From Micromonospora parva (GTDB taxonomy: Bacteria > Actinomycetota > Actinomycetes > Mycobacteriales > Micromonosporaceae), in NCBI RefSeq assembly GCF_000718515.1, contig NZ_JNZS01000025.1, forward strand, positions 21,282-85,281: a stretch of 64,000 nucleotides of DNA. The letters run 5' to 3'. A program made the position numbers and the translations under genes. The stretch's first letter is position 1; the number at the start of each line of letters is the position of its first letter. Below are positions 27,201 to 36,000 of the stretch, one piece after another. The notes under the pieces were generated by a model, which was not told the DNA's origin, did no database searches, and saw only the letters and a list, made by a program, of their open reading frames with translations.

Positions 27201-28914
27201 GACCGAGCGGGGCGTGCCCGAGACGTGGCTCAGCGAGCTGGAGGCCACCCGCCGGGTGCTGCGGGTCCGGATCGCCGGCGAACAGCGCTGGGTGGGCGTC
27301 GAGGACGCCGCCCGCCTGCGCGACGCACTCGGCGTGGCACTGCCGATGGGGGTGGCCGAGGCGTACCTCGCCCCGGTGGCCGATCCGCTCGGTGATCTGG
27401 TGGCCCGTTACGCCCGCACCCACGGGCCGTTCGCCGCCGCCAGCTGCGCGGCCCGCTTCGGGTTGGGCGTGTTCGTCGTCGAGCAGGCGCTGCGCCGGCT
27501 CGGCGCCACCGGCCGGGTGGTCTCCGGGGAGTTCACCCCGGACTCGGCCGGCGCCCAGTGGTGCGACGCCGAGGTGCTACGGATGCTGCGCCGCCGCTCG
27601 CTCGCCGCGCTGCGCCGGGAGATCGAGCCGGTGCCGCCCCGGGCGCTGGCCACGTTCCTGCCCCGTTGGCAGCAGGTCGGCTCGTCCGCCCGAGGTGTCG
27701 AGGCGCTCGCGGCAACTGTGGAGCAGTTGCAGGGCGCGGCGGTGCCGGCGTCCGCCCTGGAGCGGTTGGTGCTGCCCGCCCGGGTCGCGGACTACTCCCC
27801 CGCCCACCTCGACGAGTTGTGCGCGAGCGGGGAGGTGCTCTGGGCCGGGTCGGGGGCGATCTCCGGAGGCGACGGCTGGGTCACCCTGGCGTACGCGGAC
27901 ACCGCGCCACTGCTGCTCCCGCCGCCCGACGAGGCGTTGACCCGCACCCCGCTGCACGACGCGGTGCTCGACGCGCTCGGCGACGGGCAGGCGTTGTTCT
28001 TCCGCCCGCTGGCCGACCGGGTCGGTTCGACAGACGACGCCGCGCTGACCGCGGTGATCTGGGATCTGGTCTGGGCGGGGCACCTCAGCAACGACACCCT
28101 CGCCCCGCTGCGCGCGGTGCTCGGCGCCGGCGGCGCCCACCGCTCCCGGCCGTCCGCGCCCCGCACCCGCTACCGGCGGCCCGGCCGGGTGGCGCTGCCG
28201 ACCCGTGGTGGCCCGCCGACGGTCGCCGGCCGCTGGTCCCGCCTTCCGGACCGGGACCTCGACCCGACCCGGCGGGCCGCCGCGCTCGCCGACCTGCTGC
28301 TGGAGCGGCACGGGGTGGTCACCCGGGGCGCGGTCATGGCCGAGCAGGTGGTCGGCGGGTTCTCGGCGGTCTACCCGGTGCTGTCGGCGCTGGAGGAGCG
28401 CGGCGCGGCCCGCCGGGGTTACTTCGTCGAAGGGCTCGGCGCGGCGCAGTTCGCCGTACCCGGCGCGGTGGACCGGCTGCGCGCGCTGGCCGAACCGACC
28501 GACGGCGCCCGGGGGCGGGGCGCGGTGGCCACCGTGCTCGCCGCCACCGACCCGGCCAACCCGTACGGCGCGGCGCTGCCCTGGCCGGAACGGGTCGTCG
28601 ACTCCGGTGACGGGGCCACACCGGCGACCGGGCACCGGGCCGGCCGCAAGGCGGGGGCCCTGGTGGTGCAGGTCGGCGGTGATTTGGTCCTCTACGTCGA
28701 ACGCGGCGGCCGGACGCTGCTCTCCTTCACCGACGACACCGACACGCTCGCCGCAGCCGGCAAGGCGCTCGCCGACGCCGTCCACTCCGGGGCGTTGGGT
28801 GCGATGTCGGTGGAGCGGGCCGACGGCGAGGCGGTGCACTCCTCGCCGCTGCGTGACGCGTTGACCGCCGCCGGCTTCCGGGCCACCCCGCGCGGCCTGC
28901 GCCTGCGCGGCTGA
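24277..28914 (+). CDS. lhr: Lhr-family ATP-dependent DNA helicase
   Basis: 1545 residues, the size of mycobacterial Lhr. 3'-to-5' translocase linked to mutagen resistance. Walker A APTGSGKT is at 51-58, DEVH at 175-178, SAT motif GLSATVRPIDA, RAHHGSVSREERKHIEEALK and QRVGRAGHQVG for motifs V-VI. The large C-terminal part (Lhr winged helix and C-terminal domains) follows without interruption. GTG 24277 was preferred; GTG 24244 is possible, the Shine-Dalgarno GGAGGGG lying between them. Confidence 0.93.
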   Translation: MTGADADTGAVLAGFGPATRAWFDNAFAAPTAAQIGAWRSVAAGRNALVVAPTGSGKTLAAFLWSLDRLAREPAPTEARQRCRVLYVSPLKALAVDVERNLRAPLAGIRQAATRLGVAPPDITVGMRTGDTPADERRAFARTPPDILITTPESLFLLLTSAARDSLRGIQTVIVDEVHAVAGSKRGAHLALSLERLDELLPAPAQRIGLSATVRPIDACAQFLGGARPVDVVQPATPKTIEVSVQVPVEDMTRLDEQEQPPEDDLGGPGPRRASIWPAVEERVFTLIGQHRSTIVFTNSRRSAERLCARLNELAAEAATEGAAGVPEGLSADDDPAAGAQRWGGPAGPVRNRPPAEVMAQSGAATGAAPVIARAHHGSVSREERKHIEEALKSGQLPAVVATSSLELGIDMGAVDLVVQIEAPPSVAAGLQRVGRAGHQVGAVSRGVVFPKHRGDLLSCAVVAERMTDGAIEELHYPRNPLDVLAQQIVAMVALEPWALGDLAVLVRRAAPFAELPDSALHAVLDMLSGRYPSTAFAELRPRLVWDRATDLLTGRPGAQRLAVTSGGTIPDRGLFGVFLAGAERAARVGELDEEMVYESRVGDVFLLGSSSWRIEEITPDRVLVSPAPGQAARMPFWKGDQLGRPVELGRAIGARVRTLLRQTDEAALAALRDGGLDDWAAGNLMAYLRDQREATRSLPDDRTVVVERFRDELGDWRLAVHSVLGARVNGPWALAVGRRLAERYGVDAQVMPSDDGIVVRLPDTADEPPGADVVVFEPDEITQLVEESVGTSALFAARFRECAARSLLLPRRDPRRRQPLWQQRQRSAQLLDVAREYADFPVTLEAARECLQDVFDQPALAGLMRDLATRKVRLVEVETSAPSPFARSLLFGYVGAFLYEGDAPLAERRAAALALDSTLLGELLGRVDLRELLDPAVLTETDRQLRWLTEQRRPRDAEDVVELLRVLGDLSDAELTERGVPETWLSELEATRRVLRVRIAGEQRWVGVEDAARLRDALGVALPMGVAEAYLAPVADPLGDLVARYARTHGPFAAASCAARFGLGVFVVEQALRRLGATGRVVSGEFTPDSAGAQWCDAEVLRMLRRRSLAALRREIEPVPPRALATFLPRWQQVGSSARGVEALAATVEQLQGAAVPASALERLVLPARVADYSPAHLDELCASGEVLWAGSGAISGGDGWVTLAYADTAPLLLPPPDEALTRTPLHDAVLDALGDGQALFFRPLADRVGSTDDAALTAVIWDLVWAGHLSNDTLAPLRAVLGAGGAHRSRPSAPRTRYRRPGRVALPTRGGPPTVAGRWSRLPDRDLDPTRRAAALADLLLERHGVVTRGAVMAEQVVGGFSAVYPVLSALEERGAARRGYFVEGLGAAQFAVPGAVDRLRALAEPTDGARGRGAVATVLAATDPANPYGAALPWPERVVDSGDGATPATGHRAGRKAGALVVQVGGDLVLYVERGGRTLLSFTDDTDTLAAAGKALADAVHSGALGAMSVERADGEAVHSSPLRDALTAAGFRATPRGLRLRG

Positions 28915-28933
28915 CCGGGCCTGGGCGCCCGCG

Positions 28934-29533
28934 TCAGCCCAGACCGTTGAGCACCTTCTCGTAGCGGGGCCGGTCGGCGGCCGGGGTCTTCGCCTCAAGG
29001 TAGTTGAGCACCACCGCACCGCGCCGGTACGACTGGCCGCCCCACGTCTCGGCGATGTCGCTGGCGCTGATCTCGTCGGGAAACACGTACACCGTGACGG
29101 CGTCGGTGGCGATCAGCTCGGAACAGCCCAGGCCGAGACCGTCCGGCCCACAGTCGACCGAGCGGTCCTTCGGGTGCGGCACCTTCAGGCCGGCGGCCTT
29201 GAACGCGTTGACGACCTGGGTGGCACCGGGCGCACCCGTCGGGCGTTTGGGCAGCACCACCGGCGGTGGGCTGGCCGGCCGGCGCTGCGTGGGCCCCTGG
29301 GGGGCGACGGACGGCGGGGCCACCGGCGGGGCTGCCGGTGACGCGGCACCGCTGGCGCTGGGCGGCCCCGCCGAGGGCGTCGGGGCGCTCGGCAGACCGG
29401 TGGCCGCCGGGGCCGAGGACGACGAGGGGGTGGGGGCCGCACTCGACGGATCGGCGTCGCCACCGCCGCAGCCGGCGGTGACGGCCACGGCTACCAGCAG
29501 GATTCCGACGGCGGGCAGGCTCCGAATTGTCAC
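28934..29533 (-). CDS. Secreted lipoprotein, unknown function
   Basis: 199 residues from GTG 29533. A lipoprotein signal ends in VTAGC with Cys22 as lipidation site. About 90 residues of Ser/Pro/Ala-rich linker follow, then a small domain (about 105-199) with VVNAFKAAGLKVPHPKDRS and two Cys (DCGPDGLGLGC) that may pair. No known family. GTG 29584 is an alternative start but would hide the signal peptide. Convergent with lhr (19 bases). Confidence 0.7.
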   Translation of the reverse strand: MTIRSLPAVGILLVAVAVTAGCGGGDADPSSAAPTPSSSSAPAATGLPSAPTPSAGPPSASGAASPAAPPVAPPSVAPQGPTQRRPASPPPVVLPKRPTGAPGATQVVNAFKAAGLKVPHPKDRSVDCGPDGLGLGCSELIATDAVTVYVFPDEISASDIAETWGGQSYRRGAVVLNYLEAKTPAADRPRYEKVLNGLG

Positions 29534-29621
29534 CAGGGCAGTCTGCCCAACGTCATCCGGCGGCGGGAGGGGCCGGTCGGCCACTGCGCTGTCCCGAATC
29601 CGTCAGCCCACCCGGTTCCAC

Positions 29622-29627
29622 TAGCCT
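29622..29627 (+). promoter_or_regulatory. -10 box, leaderless promoter of the SAM hydrolase gene
   Basis: TAGCCT, 6 bases, then ATG 29634: the TANNNT-N6-RTG layout of a leaderless transcript. Confidence 0.5.
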
Positions 29628-29633
29628 GCGGGC

Positions 29634-30434
29634 ATGTCCGCAGTGCCCTGGATCTCGCTGACCACCGACTACGGCCTCACCGACGGCTTCGTGGCCGCCT
29701 GTCACGGGGTCGTCGCCCGCGTCGCGCCGACCGCCCGGGTGATCGACGTGACCCACCTGGTGCCGCCGGGGGATGTCCGGCGGGGTGCCGCGGTGCTGGC
29801 GCAGACAGTGCCGTACCTGCCGGTGGGAGTGCACGTGGCGGTGGTCGATCCGGGTGTCGGCACCGCCCGACGGGGTGTCGCGCTGGCCGCCCCGGCCGGG
29901 CTGCTGGTCGGCCCGGACAACGGGTTGCTGCTGGACGCCGCCGCCGCGCTCGGTGGGGTGACCGACGCGGTCGAGCTGACCGAGCCGCGCTGGCTGGCCG
30001 CCCGGGTGTCCCGCACGTTCCACGGGCGGGACGTCTTCGCGCCGGTGGCGGCCCGGCTGGCGCTCGGCGCGCCGCTCGCCGAGGCGGGCCCACCTGTCGA
30101 CCCGGCCGGGCTGGTGCGGCTGCCGACGCCCACGGTGACCCGGGACGCCGAGGGATTCACCGCCGAGGTGCTGACCGTGGACCACTTCGGCAACGTCCAA
30201 CTGGCCGCACCGGCCGAGCTGCTCGATCCGCTGCCGGCCACGCTGCGGGTGGGTCCGCCGGGAACCGCGCCGGCCCATGCGGCGGTGCACGGGCGCACCT
30301 TCGGCGACGCCCCGGCCGGTGGCCTGGTGACGTACGTCGACTCGGCCGGGCTGGTCGCGGTCGCTGTCAACGGCGGACGGGCCGTGGACCTCCTCGCGGT
30401 GTCCGCGGGGGACCTGCTGCGGGTATCGGGCTGA
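29634..30434 (+). CDS. SAM hydrolase (adenosyl-forming), DUF62 family
   Basis: 266 residues. The family cleaves S-adenosylmethionine to adenosine and methionine using hydroxide; relatives are the fluorinase and chlorinase. Seen: SLTTDYGLTDGFVAACHG at the N-terminus, VVDPGVGTARRG, RTFHGRDVFAPVAARLA and VDHFGNVQL. The Asp-Arg-His set of the hydrolase is present in DYG, the GVGTARRG loop and FHGRD. There is no halogenase-type context, so the housekeeping hydrolase is favoured over chlorinase. Physiological purpose unknown. Confidence 0.88.
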   Translation: MSAVPWISLTTDYGLTDGFVAACHGVVARVAPTARVIDVTHLVPPGDVRRGAAVLAQTVPYLPVGVHVAVVDPGVGTARRGVALAAPAGLLVGPDNGLLLDAAAALGGVTDAVELTEPRWLAARVSRTFHGRDVFAPVAARLALGAPLAEAGPPVDPAGLVRLPTPTVTRDAEGFTAEVLTVDHFGNVQLAAPAELLDPLPATLRVGPPGTAPAHAAVHGRTFGDAPAGGLVTYVDSAGLVAVAVNGGRAVDLLAVSAGDLLRVSG

Positions 30435-30459
30435 TGTTCGACTGTGGAATGCTTCTCCG

Positions 30460-30702
30460 GTGGGTGAGCATGTGGTTCCTGCGGGCTGTCCCTGCTGTGC
30501 GTCGCGGACCGGCGGGGGGACCTGTCCCGTCTGTTTCTGGACCGACGACGGCCAGACCGACGCCGACGCCGACGCCGTCCGGGGTGGCCCCAACGGCGAC
30601 CTGAGCCTCACCCACGCCCGTCTCAACTACGCCGTCTACGGTGCCAGCCACCCGCGCTACCAGGACATGGTGCGCACGGCTCGCCCCGACGAGCGCCCCT
30701 GA
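30460..30702 (+). CDS. Cysteine-rich CPCC family protein
   Basis: 80 residues from GTG. CPCC, then TCPVCFWTDDGQ, then GGPNGDLSLTHARLNYAVYGAS: the complete CPCC-domain pattern, four Cys probably binding zinc. Function of the family is unknown, though it is sometimes found with toxin-related genes. 25 bases after the SAM hydrolase gene, same strand. Confidence 0.85.
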   Translation: MGEHVVPAGCPCCASRTGGGTCPVCFWTDDGQTDADADAVRGGPNGDLSLTHARLNYAVYGASHPRYQDMVRTARPDERP

Positions 30703-30735
30703 CGCTGAGGCGGCGCCCGACGGGGTGAGCGTGGC

Positions 30736-31986
30736 TCAGCAGACCGGCACGCTGCCGCCGTACACACTCGAGATGTACGCGTGGCTGACGTACTGGCCAC
30801 TGGTCAGCCGGTTCCAGCGGGTGGTGGTGCGGTAGGGGCCGGCGACCGACTGACCGGTGACGTAGCACTGGATCGGCACGTGGGCCAGCCGGGCGGCGAG
30901 GCCACGGATCGCGTACGACGTGCTGGCCCCGGTGCGGATGTTGAGCGGCCCGTCGCCGACCACGCCGCGCGGGCCGCCACCGGTCCACAGGTAGGCGACG
31001 TCCACCCAGGCGTTGGTGGTCAGCCGCAGCCCGTCCCAGAACGTGCCGTCGGCCAGGTCGATGCCGGCCGGGTTGAGCACGGTCCGCCCGAACTGGTCCC
31101 GGCCACCGTTGTAGCCGGACTGGTACGCGGCCTGCGCCTCGGGTCGCCCCTGCGGCAGGTCCTTCCAGTTCTCCCGCACAGATGACGGGTTCCAGTAGTC
31201 GTCGCGGGTGTTCCACGGCCCGACGTCCCAGACCGGGGCGTACTCGCAGCGGGCGCCGTTGGTGGTGCAGACCCGCACGGTGTAGTCGCCGGTGTTGAGC
31301 GGGGAGAGTCCGCGACGCGACGGCAGTGCCGCGAAGTGGTCCCGGGGTTGCACGGTGCGGCCGTTGGCGGTCACCTCACCGACCAGCCCGATGCGGGTGG
31401 CGTACACCCGGTAGGTGCGACCGGGTGTGGCGGCGGACACGGCGGCGTTCGCGTCGGCGGTGAGCCGCATGCCCCGTACCGTCGCCGTCGCTCCCTTGTC
31501 GGGGGCGGTGAGCACCACCCGGGCCTGTACCCGGGTGACGGGTCGGTCGAAGACGGTGCCGGCGGCCCGCCACTCCGTCCAGCCGGCGGTCCGCCAGCCG
31601 CGGACCTGCGCCTCCACCGTCGCCCCGGCGGGGACCGCGGCGTCGATCTCGGCGCGGACCCGGGTGGCCGGCCGGGCGAGGGTGCGGGGTGTGGTCAGCA
31701 GCATCCCCTCGGCGACGGCGCTGTGCGGGCTGCGGGCGCCGCGCCAGGTGGGCCGGGCTTCCCGCAGGCGGAGGCCGGCGGCGGTGCGTCGGACGTTGAC
31801 GTCGTCGCGGTCGACGATCGTGAGGTCGGCGCTCCACCGTTCGTCGCCGGGTGCGGCGGCGACGAGGGCGATCGGTGCGCTGGCGGCCGGGACGTTACCG
31901 GTGGTGGGTAGGAGCGCTGCGGTGAGCAGGAGGGTGAGGGTGGCGATGAGGGCGACGGATGGGATACGACAACGGGGTCGCGTCAT
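30736..31986 (-). CDS. Secreted protein with C-terminal SH3-like domain
   Basis: 416 residues from ATG 31986 behind GAGGAG. Signal peptide in the first 40 residues (hydrophobic VALIATLTLLLTAALL). The middle has a repeat-like beta domain (about 50-200) and a conserved block around PVWDVGPWNTRDDYWNPS, as in bacterial cell-wall-associated proteins. The C-terminal 75 residues (PLNIRTGASTSYAIRGLAA, SHAYISSVY) look like a bacterial SH3 domain that binds peptidoglycan. No catalytic motif was recognised. Confidence 0.75.
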   Translation of the reverse strand: MTRPRCRIPSVALIATLTLLLTAALLPTTGNVPAASAPIALVAAAPGDERWSADLTIVDRDDVNVRRTAAGLRLREARPTWRGARSPHSAVAEGMLLTTPRTLARPATRVRAEIDAAVPAGATVEAQVRGWRTAGWTEWRAAGTVFDRPVTRVQARVVLTAPDKGATATVRGMRLTADANAAVSAATPGRTYRVYATRIGLVGEVTANGRTVQPRDHFAALPSRRGLSPLNTGDYTVRVCTTNGARCEYAPVWDVGPWNTRDDYWNPSSVRENWKDLPQGRPEAQAAYQSGYNGGRDQFGRTVLNPAGIDLADGTFWDGLRLTTNAWVDVAYLWTGGGPRGVVGDGPLNIRTGASTSYAIRGLAARLAHVPIQCYVTGQSVAGPYRTTTRWNRLTSGQYVSHAYISSVYGGSVPVC

Positions 31987-32094
31987 GGGCATTCTCCTCA
32001 GAACCCCCTGACCTTCGCATGTCAGGAGATCATGAGGAACCTGTGTACAAATAGCGACACATGCGAATCTTGCTCGAAGAGGGAGAATGGCAGG

Positions 32095-32904
32095 GTGCCC
32101 GAAGGCGACACCGTCTGGAACACCGCGCGCGTGCTGCACCGCGCGCTGGCCGGCGCGCGGATCACCGGCAGTGACTTCCGGGTGCCGCAACTGGCGACCA
32201 CGGATCTCACCGGCTGGACCGTCCGCGAGTCGGCCAGCCGGGGCAAGCACCTGCTGCTGCGGCTCGACACCCCCACCGAGGAGCACTGGAGCCTGCACTC
32301 CCACCTGCGGATGGACGGCGCCTGGCGGGCGTACGCCCCCGGGGAACGCTGGAGCGGCCGGCCCGCGCACCTGATCCGGGTGGTGCTGCGCAGCCCCGGC
32401 GCGGTAGCGGTCGGCTACCACCTGCACGAGCTGACACTGGTGCCGACCGCCGACGAGGACCACCTGGTCGGCCACCTCGGCCCCGACCTGCTCGGGCCGG
32501 ACTGGGACCCGGCCGAGGCGGTCCGTCGGCTCGACGAGCACCCGGAGCAGAGCATCGGCGAGGCGCTGCTGGACCAGCGCAACCTGGCCGGCGTGGGAAA
32601 CCTCTACAAGTGCGAGGTGCTGTTCCTGCGCGGGGTGTCACCGTGGACCCCGGTCGGTGGGGTGCCCGATCTGCCGGGCCTGGTGGCTCTCGCGCAACGG
32701 CTGCTCGCCGCCAACCGGGGCCGGTGGACGCAGAGCAGCACCGGCTCGCTGCACCGGGGGCAGACCAGCTACGTCTACGGCCGCCGCGCCCAGCCCTGCC
32801 GCCGCTGCGGCACCGCGATCCGCAAGGAGGAACTGGGTGAACGGGTCACCTACTGGTGCCCGGTCTGCCAGCCCGAACGCCCGGCCCCGCCATCTGCCGG
32901 CTGA
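32095..32904 (+). CDS. nei2: Endonuclease VIII family DNA glycosylase (Nei2-like)
   Basis: 269 residues, base-excision repair of oxidised bases. GTG 32095 gives the required N-terminal PEGDTVW, with Pro2 and Glu3 catalytic after Met removal. Other landmarks: SRGKHLLLRLD, HSHLRMDGAW, LLDQRNLAGVGNLYKCEVLF (helix-two-turn-helix) and a zinc finger CRRCGTAI...CPVC. Matches mycobacterial Nei2 better than MutM, which starts PELPEVE. Divergent from the SH3 protein gene. Confidence 0.9.
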   Translation: MPEGDTVWNTARVLHRALAGARITGSDFRVPQLATTDLTGWTVRESASRGKHLLLRLDTPTEEHWSLHSHLRMDGAWRAYAPGERWSGRPAHLIRVVLRSPGAVAVGYHLHELTLVPTADEDHLVGHLGPDLLGPDWDPAEAVRRLDEHPEQSIGEALLDQRNLAGVGNLYKCEVLFLRGVSPWTPVGGVPDLPGLVALAQRLLAANRGRWTQSSTGSLHRGQTSYVYGRRAQPCRRCGTAIRKEELGERVTYWCPVCQPERPAPPSAG

Positions 32905-33017
32905 CCAGGCTCCCACCGATCGAGACCCAGCGTAGAAACGGACGATTGGGTAATTCCTAACCGGCCGTCGACGTCGCATGCTGCGGTTGAGCGCTCACCG
33001 ACCGTCAGCAGAGTGCC

Positions 33018-33047
33018 GAGGTTCCCCACGTCGGGGTGGCGAACCTC
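33018..33047 (+). other. Hairpin in the leader of the multicopper-oxidase-like gene
   Basis: GAGGTTC (33018-33024) pairs with GAACCTC (33041-33047); CCCC/GGGG can extend it inside. It ends 22 bases before the ATG and may affect mRNA stability or initiation. Confidence 0.35.
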
Positions 33048-33069
33048 GCGCCCCGAACCGGGGAGAGTC

Positions 33070-36000
33070 ATGGCGATGTTCCGCAGACTCCGCTCCACCT
33101 TCCTCACGCGGACCACCCGCGACGCCGACGCCCCCGCCACCGGTCGGGGGGCGGCGGTGCCGGCCGCGCGGACGGCCGAGGAGGTCGTCGCGACACCGAG
33201 CCTGGACCCGGCAGTGGTGCCCCGCTACTTCGGCCCCGTGCCGAACTTCGCGCACAGCCCTCGCCCGACCCGCGACCCCGACGGGCAGGTGACGGCCGGG
33301 ACCGGGCTGCGCAAGTTCGTCGACCCGCTGCCCCTCCCCGGCCAGCCGGGCGGCGGCGACCTCGGCAGCCAACTGCCGGTCGCAGTGCCCGACACGATCA
33401 GCTATCCGGGCTGCGACTACTACGAGATCGGCCTCCAGGAGTACGCGCAACGGCTGCACCGGGACCTGCCGGCCACCCGACTGCGCGGCTACCGGCAGCT
33501 CAACCTGGGCACCGACCCGGCCGGCCACAACACTGTGGTGCCACCGGAGCGACAGTGGCACCTCGGGCCGATGATCCTCGCCCGTCGGGGTCGACCGGTC
33601 CGGGTGAAGTTCATCAACCAACTCCCCACCGGCCGGGCCGGCGAGCTGTTCCTGCCGGTCGACGACACGATCGAGGGGGCCGGCCTCGGCCCGCTGGACG
33701 GCCCGGCGCCGTACCCGCAGAACCGGGCCGTGCTGCACCTGGCCGGGGCGCAGACCGGCTGGACCAGCGCGGGCAACCCGGGGCAGTGGATCACCCCGGC
33801 CGGGGAGATCACCCCGTACCCGACCGGACCCGGGCTGGCCCACGTGCCGGACATGCCGGCGCCCGGCGCCGGGGCCACCACTCTCTACTTCCCGAACGAG
33901 CAGAGCGGCCGGCTGCTGTGGTTCCACGACAACACCCTCGGCCTGGCCCGGCTCACCGTCTACGGCGGACAGCTCGCGCTCTACCTGCTCACCGACCCGG
34001 CCGAGGACCAGCTCGTCGCCGACGCGGTGCTGCCGGCCGACCAGGTGCCCCTGGTGATCGAGGACAAGACGTTCGTCCCGGACGACGCCCAACTCGCCGC
34101 CGAGGACCCGACCTGGGACCGGGAACGCTGGGGTGCCCGGGGCAGCCTCTGGCACCCGCACGTCTACCAACCCCGGCAGAACCCGTACCGATCCGGTGGA
34201 CGCAACCGCACCGGCCGGTGGGACTACGGCCCCTGGACGAGCAACGCCGCAGCCCACGACACCCACCCCGACGGCTGGGTGCCGAATCCGTACCACGACC
34301 CGGTCGACGCCCCGGACGAGCCGCCGCTGAGCCCCGGCGTCCCGCACCCGTCGGCCGTCCCCGAGGCGTACGGCGACACGCCGCTGGTCAACGGCGTCGC
34401 CTACCCGTACCTGGAGGTGCAGCCGCGCGCGTACCGGTTCCGGATCCTCAACGCCTGCCTGGACCGCAGCCTCAACCTCCAGCTCTACCGCGCCCGCTCC
34501 GACGCGGCGATGTGGACGGCCGACGGCGCGCTCGCCGACCCCGACGCCGGCGAGGTGCCGATGGTGCCGGCCACGCGCGCGGCGGACCACCCGGCGGGCT
34601 GGCCGACCGACGGACGCGACGGCGGTGTGCCCGACCCACGCGCCACCGGCCCGGAGTTCATCCAGATCGGCAACGAGGCCGGTCTCCTGCCGGCCCCGGT
34701 GGTGCTGCCGAACCGACCGATCGGCTACCGGTACGACCGGCTCGACCCGACAGTGCTGAACGTCGACGGGCACACTCTGCTGCTCGCACCGGGTGAGCGG
34801 GCCGATGTGCTCGTCGACTTCTCCGCCGTACCACCGGGCAGCACGCTGATCCTGTACAACGACGCTCCGGCCCCACTGCCCGGCTTCGACAGCCGCTACG
34901 ACCAGCACACCGGCGCCCCGGACCGCACCGCCGAGGGTGGCCCGCCCCCGACCGAACCGGGGTACGGCCCGAACACCCGCACCCTGCTCCAGTTCCGGGT
35001 GACCGGCACACCCGCGCCGCCGTACGACCTGGACCGGCTGCGCGACCGGCTGCCCGTGGCGTACGCGGCCAGCCAGCGCCCGCCGATCGTCCCGCAACCG
35101 GCGTACGACCCGCCGTTCGGCACCCGGACGACGACGCGGACGACGGTGCCGGTGCACGCCACCACTGTGACGTTCACGCCGACGGCGGGCACCGGCCCGG
35201 TGACAGTGCCGATCGCGGTGAAGGCCGCACAGCAGATCTTCGAGCCGGACCACGGCCGGCTTGCGGGTCGGCTCGGCGTGGGGCACCCGCACGCCGGGCC
35301 GCTCCACCCGACGACGCTGCCGCTCGGCGCGACCGACCCGGTCACCGAGGTGCTGTTCGCCACCGACACCGCCGTACCGGTGGGTGCCCCCACCGACGGC
35401 ACGCAGCTCTGGCGGATCAGCGGCAACGTCCGGCAGACCGAGCCGGTGCAGGTCGACGGCTGCGACCTGCAGGTGATCAACCGGGTCGGCTGGGACGGCA
35501 CGCTGCGCCTTCCGCACGACACGGAGCTGGGTTGGAAGGGGATCGTCCGGGTCAACCCCCGGGAGGACGTGGTGGTGGCGCTGCGTCCGGTCGCGCCGGT
35601 GCTGCCGTTCAAGCTGGGCGACAGCCTCCGGCTGCTCGACCCCTGTCGCCCGGCCGGCGCGCGGGCCGGTTCGACGCCGGTCAGCCCGGCCGACGGGCGA
35701 CCCGCCACTGTGGTCAACCAACTGGTCAACCTGGGCTGGGAGTACCGCTGGCACAGCCAGCTCGCCGGCCACCGCGACGGCGGGATGACCCGACCGCTGG
35801 TGCTGCGGGTGGCGCCGAAGGCGCCGACGGGCCTGACCGCCACCCCGGTGCCCGGGTCGGCCACCGCGCTACCCGCGATCGCGCTGGCCTGGACCAGCAA
35901 CGGCGGGCGACCGGCCGCCACCAGCCACCTGCTGCAACGCGCCACCGACGCGACCTTCGGCGGCGAGGTCACCACGATCACCGTCGCGGCCGCCGCCACC

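Noticed and set aside
29634..30434. Chlorinase or fluorinase of a halogenated-metabolite pathway
   Set aside because: No biosynthetic neighbours, and the hydrolase-type motifs without an evident halide-loop context favour the common SAM hydrolase.
32022..32541. Extension of the SH3-protein frame upstream through the Nei2 gene
   Set aside because: The signal peptide and Shine-Dalgarno fix the start at 31986; the upstream part is antisense to nei2.
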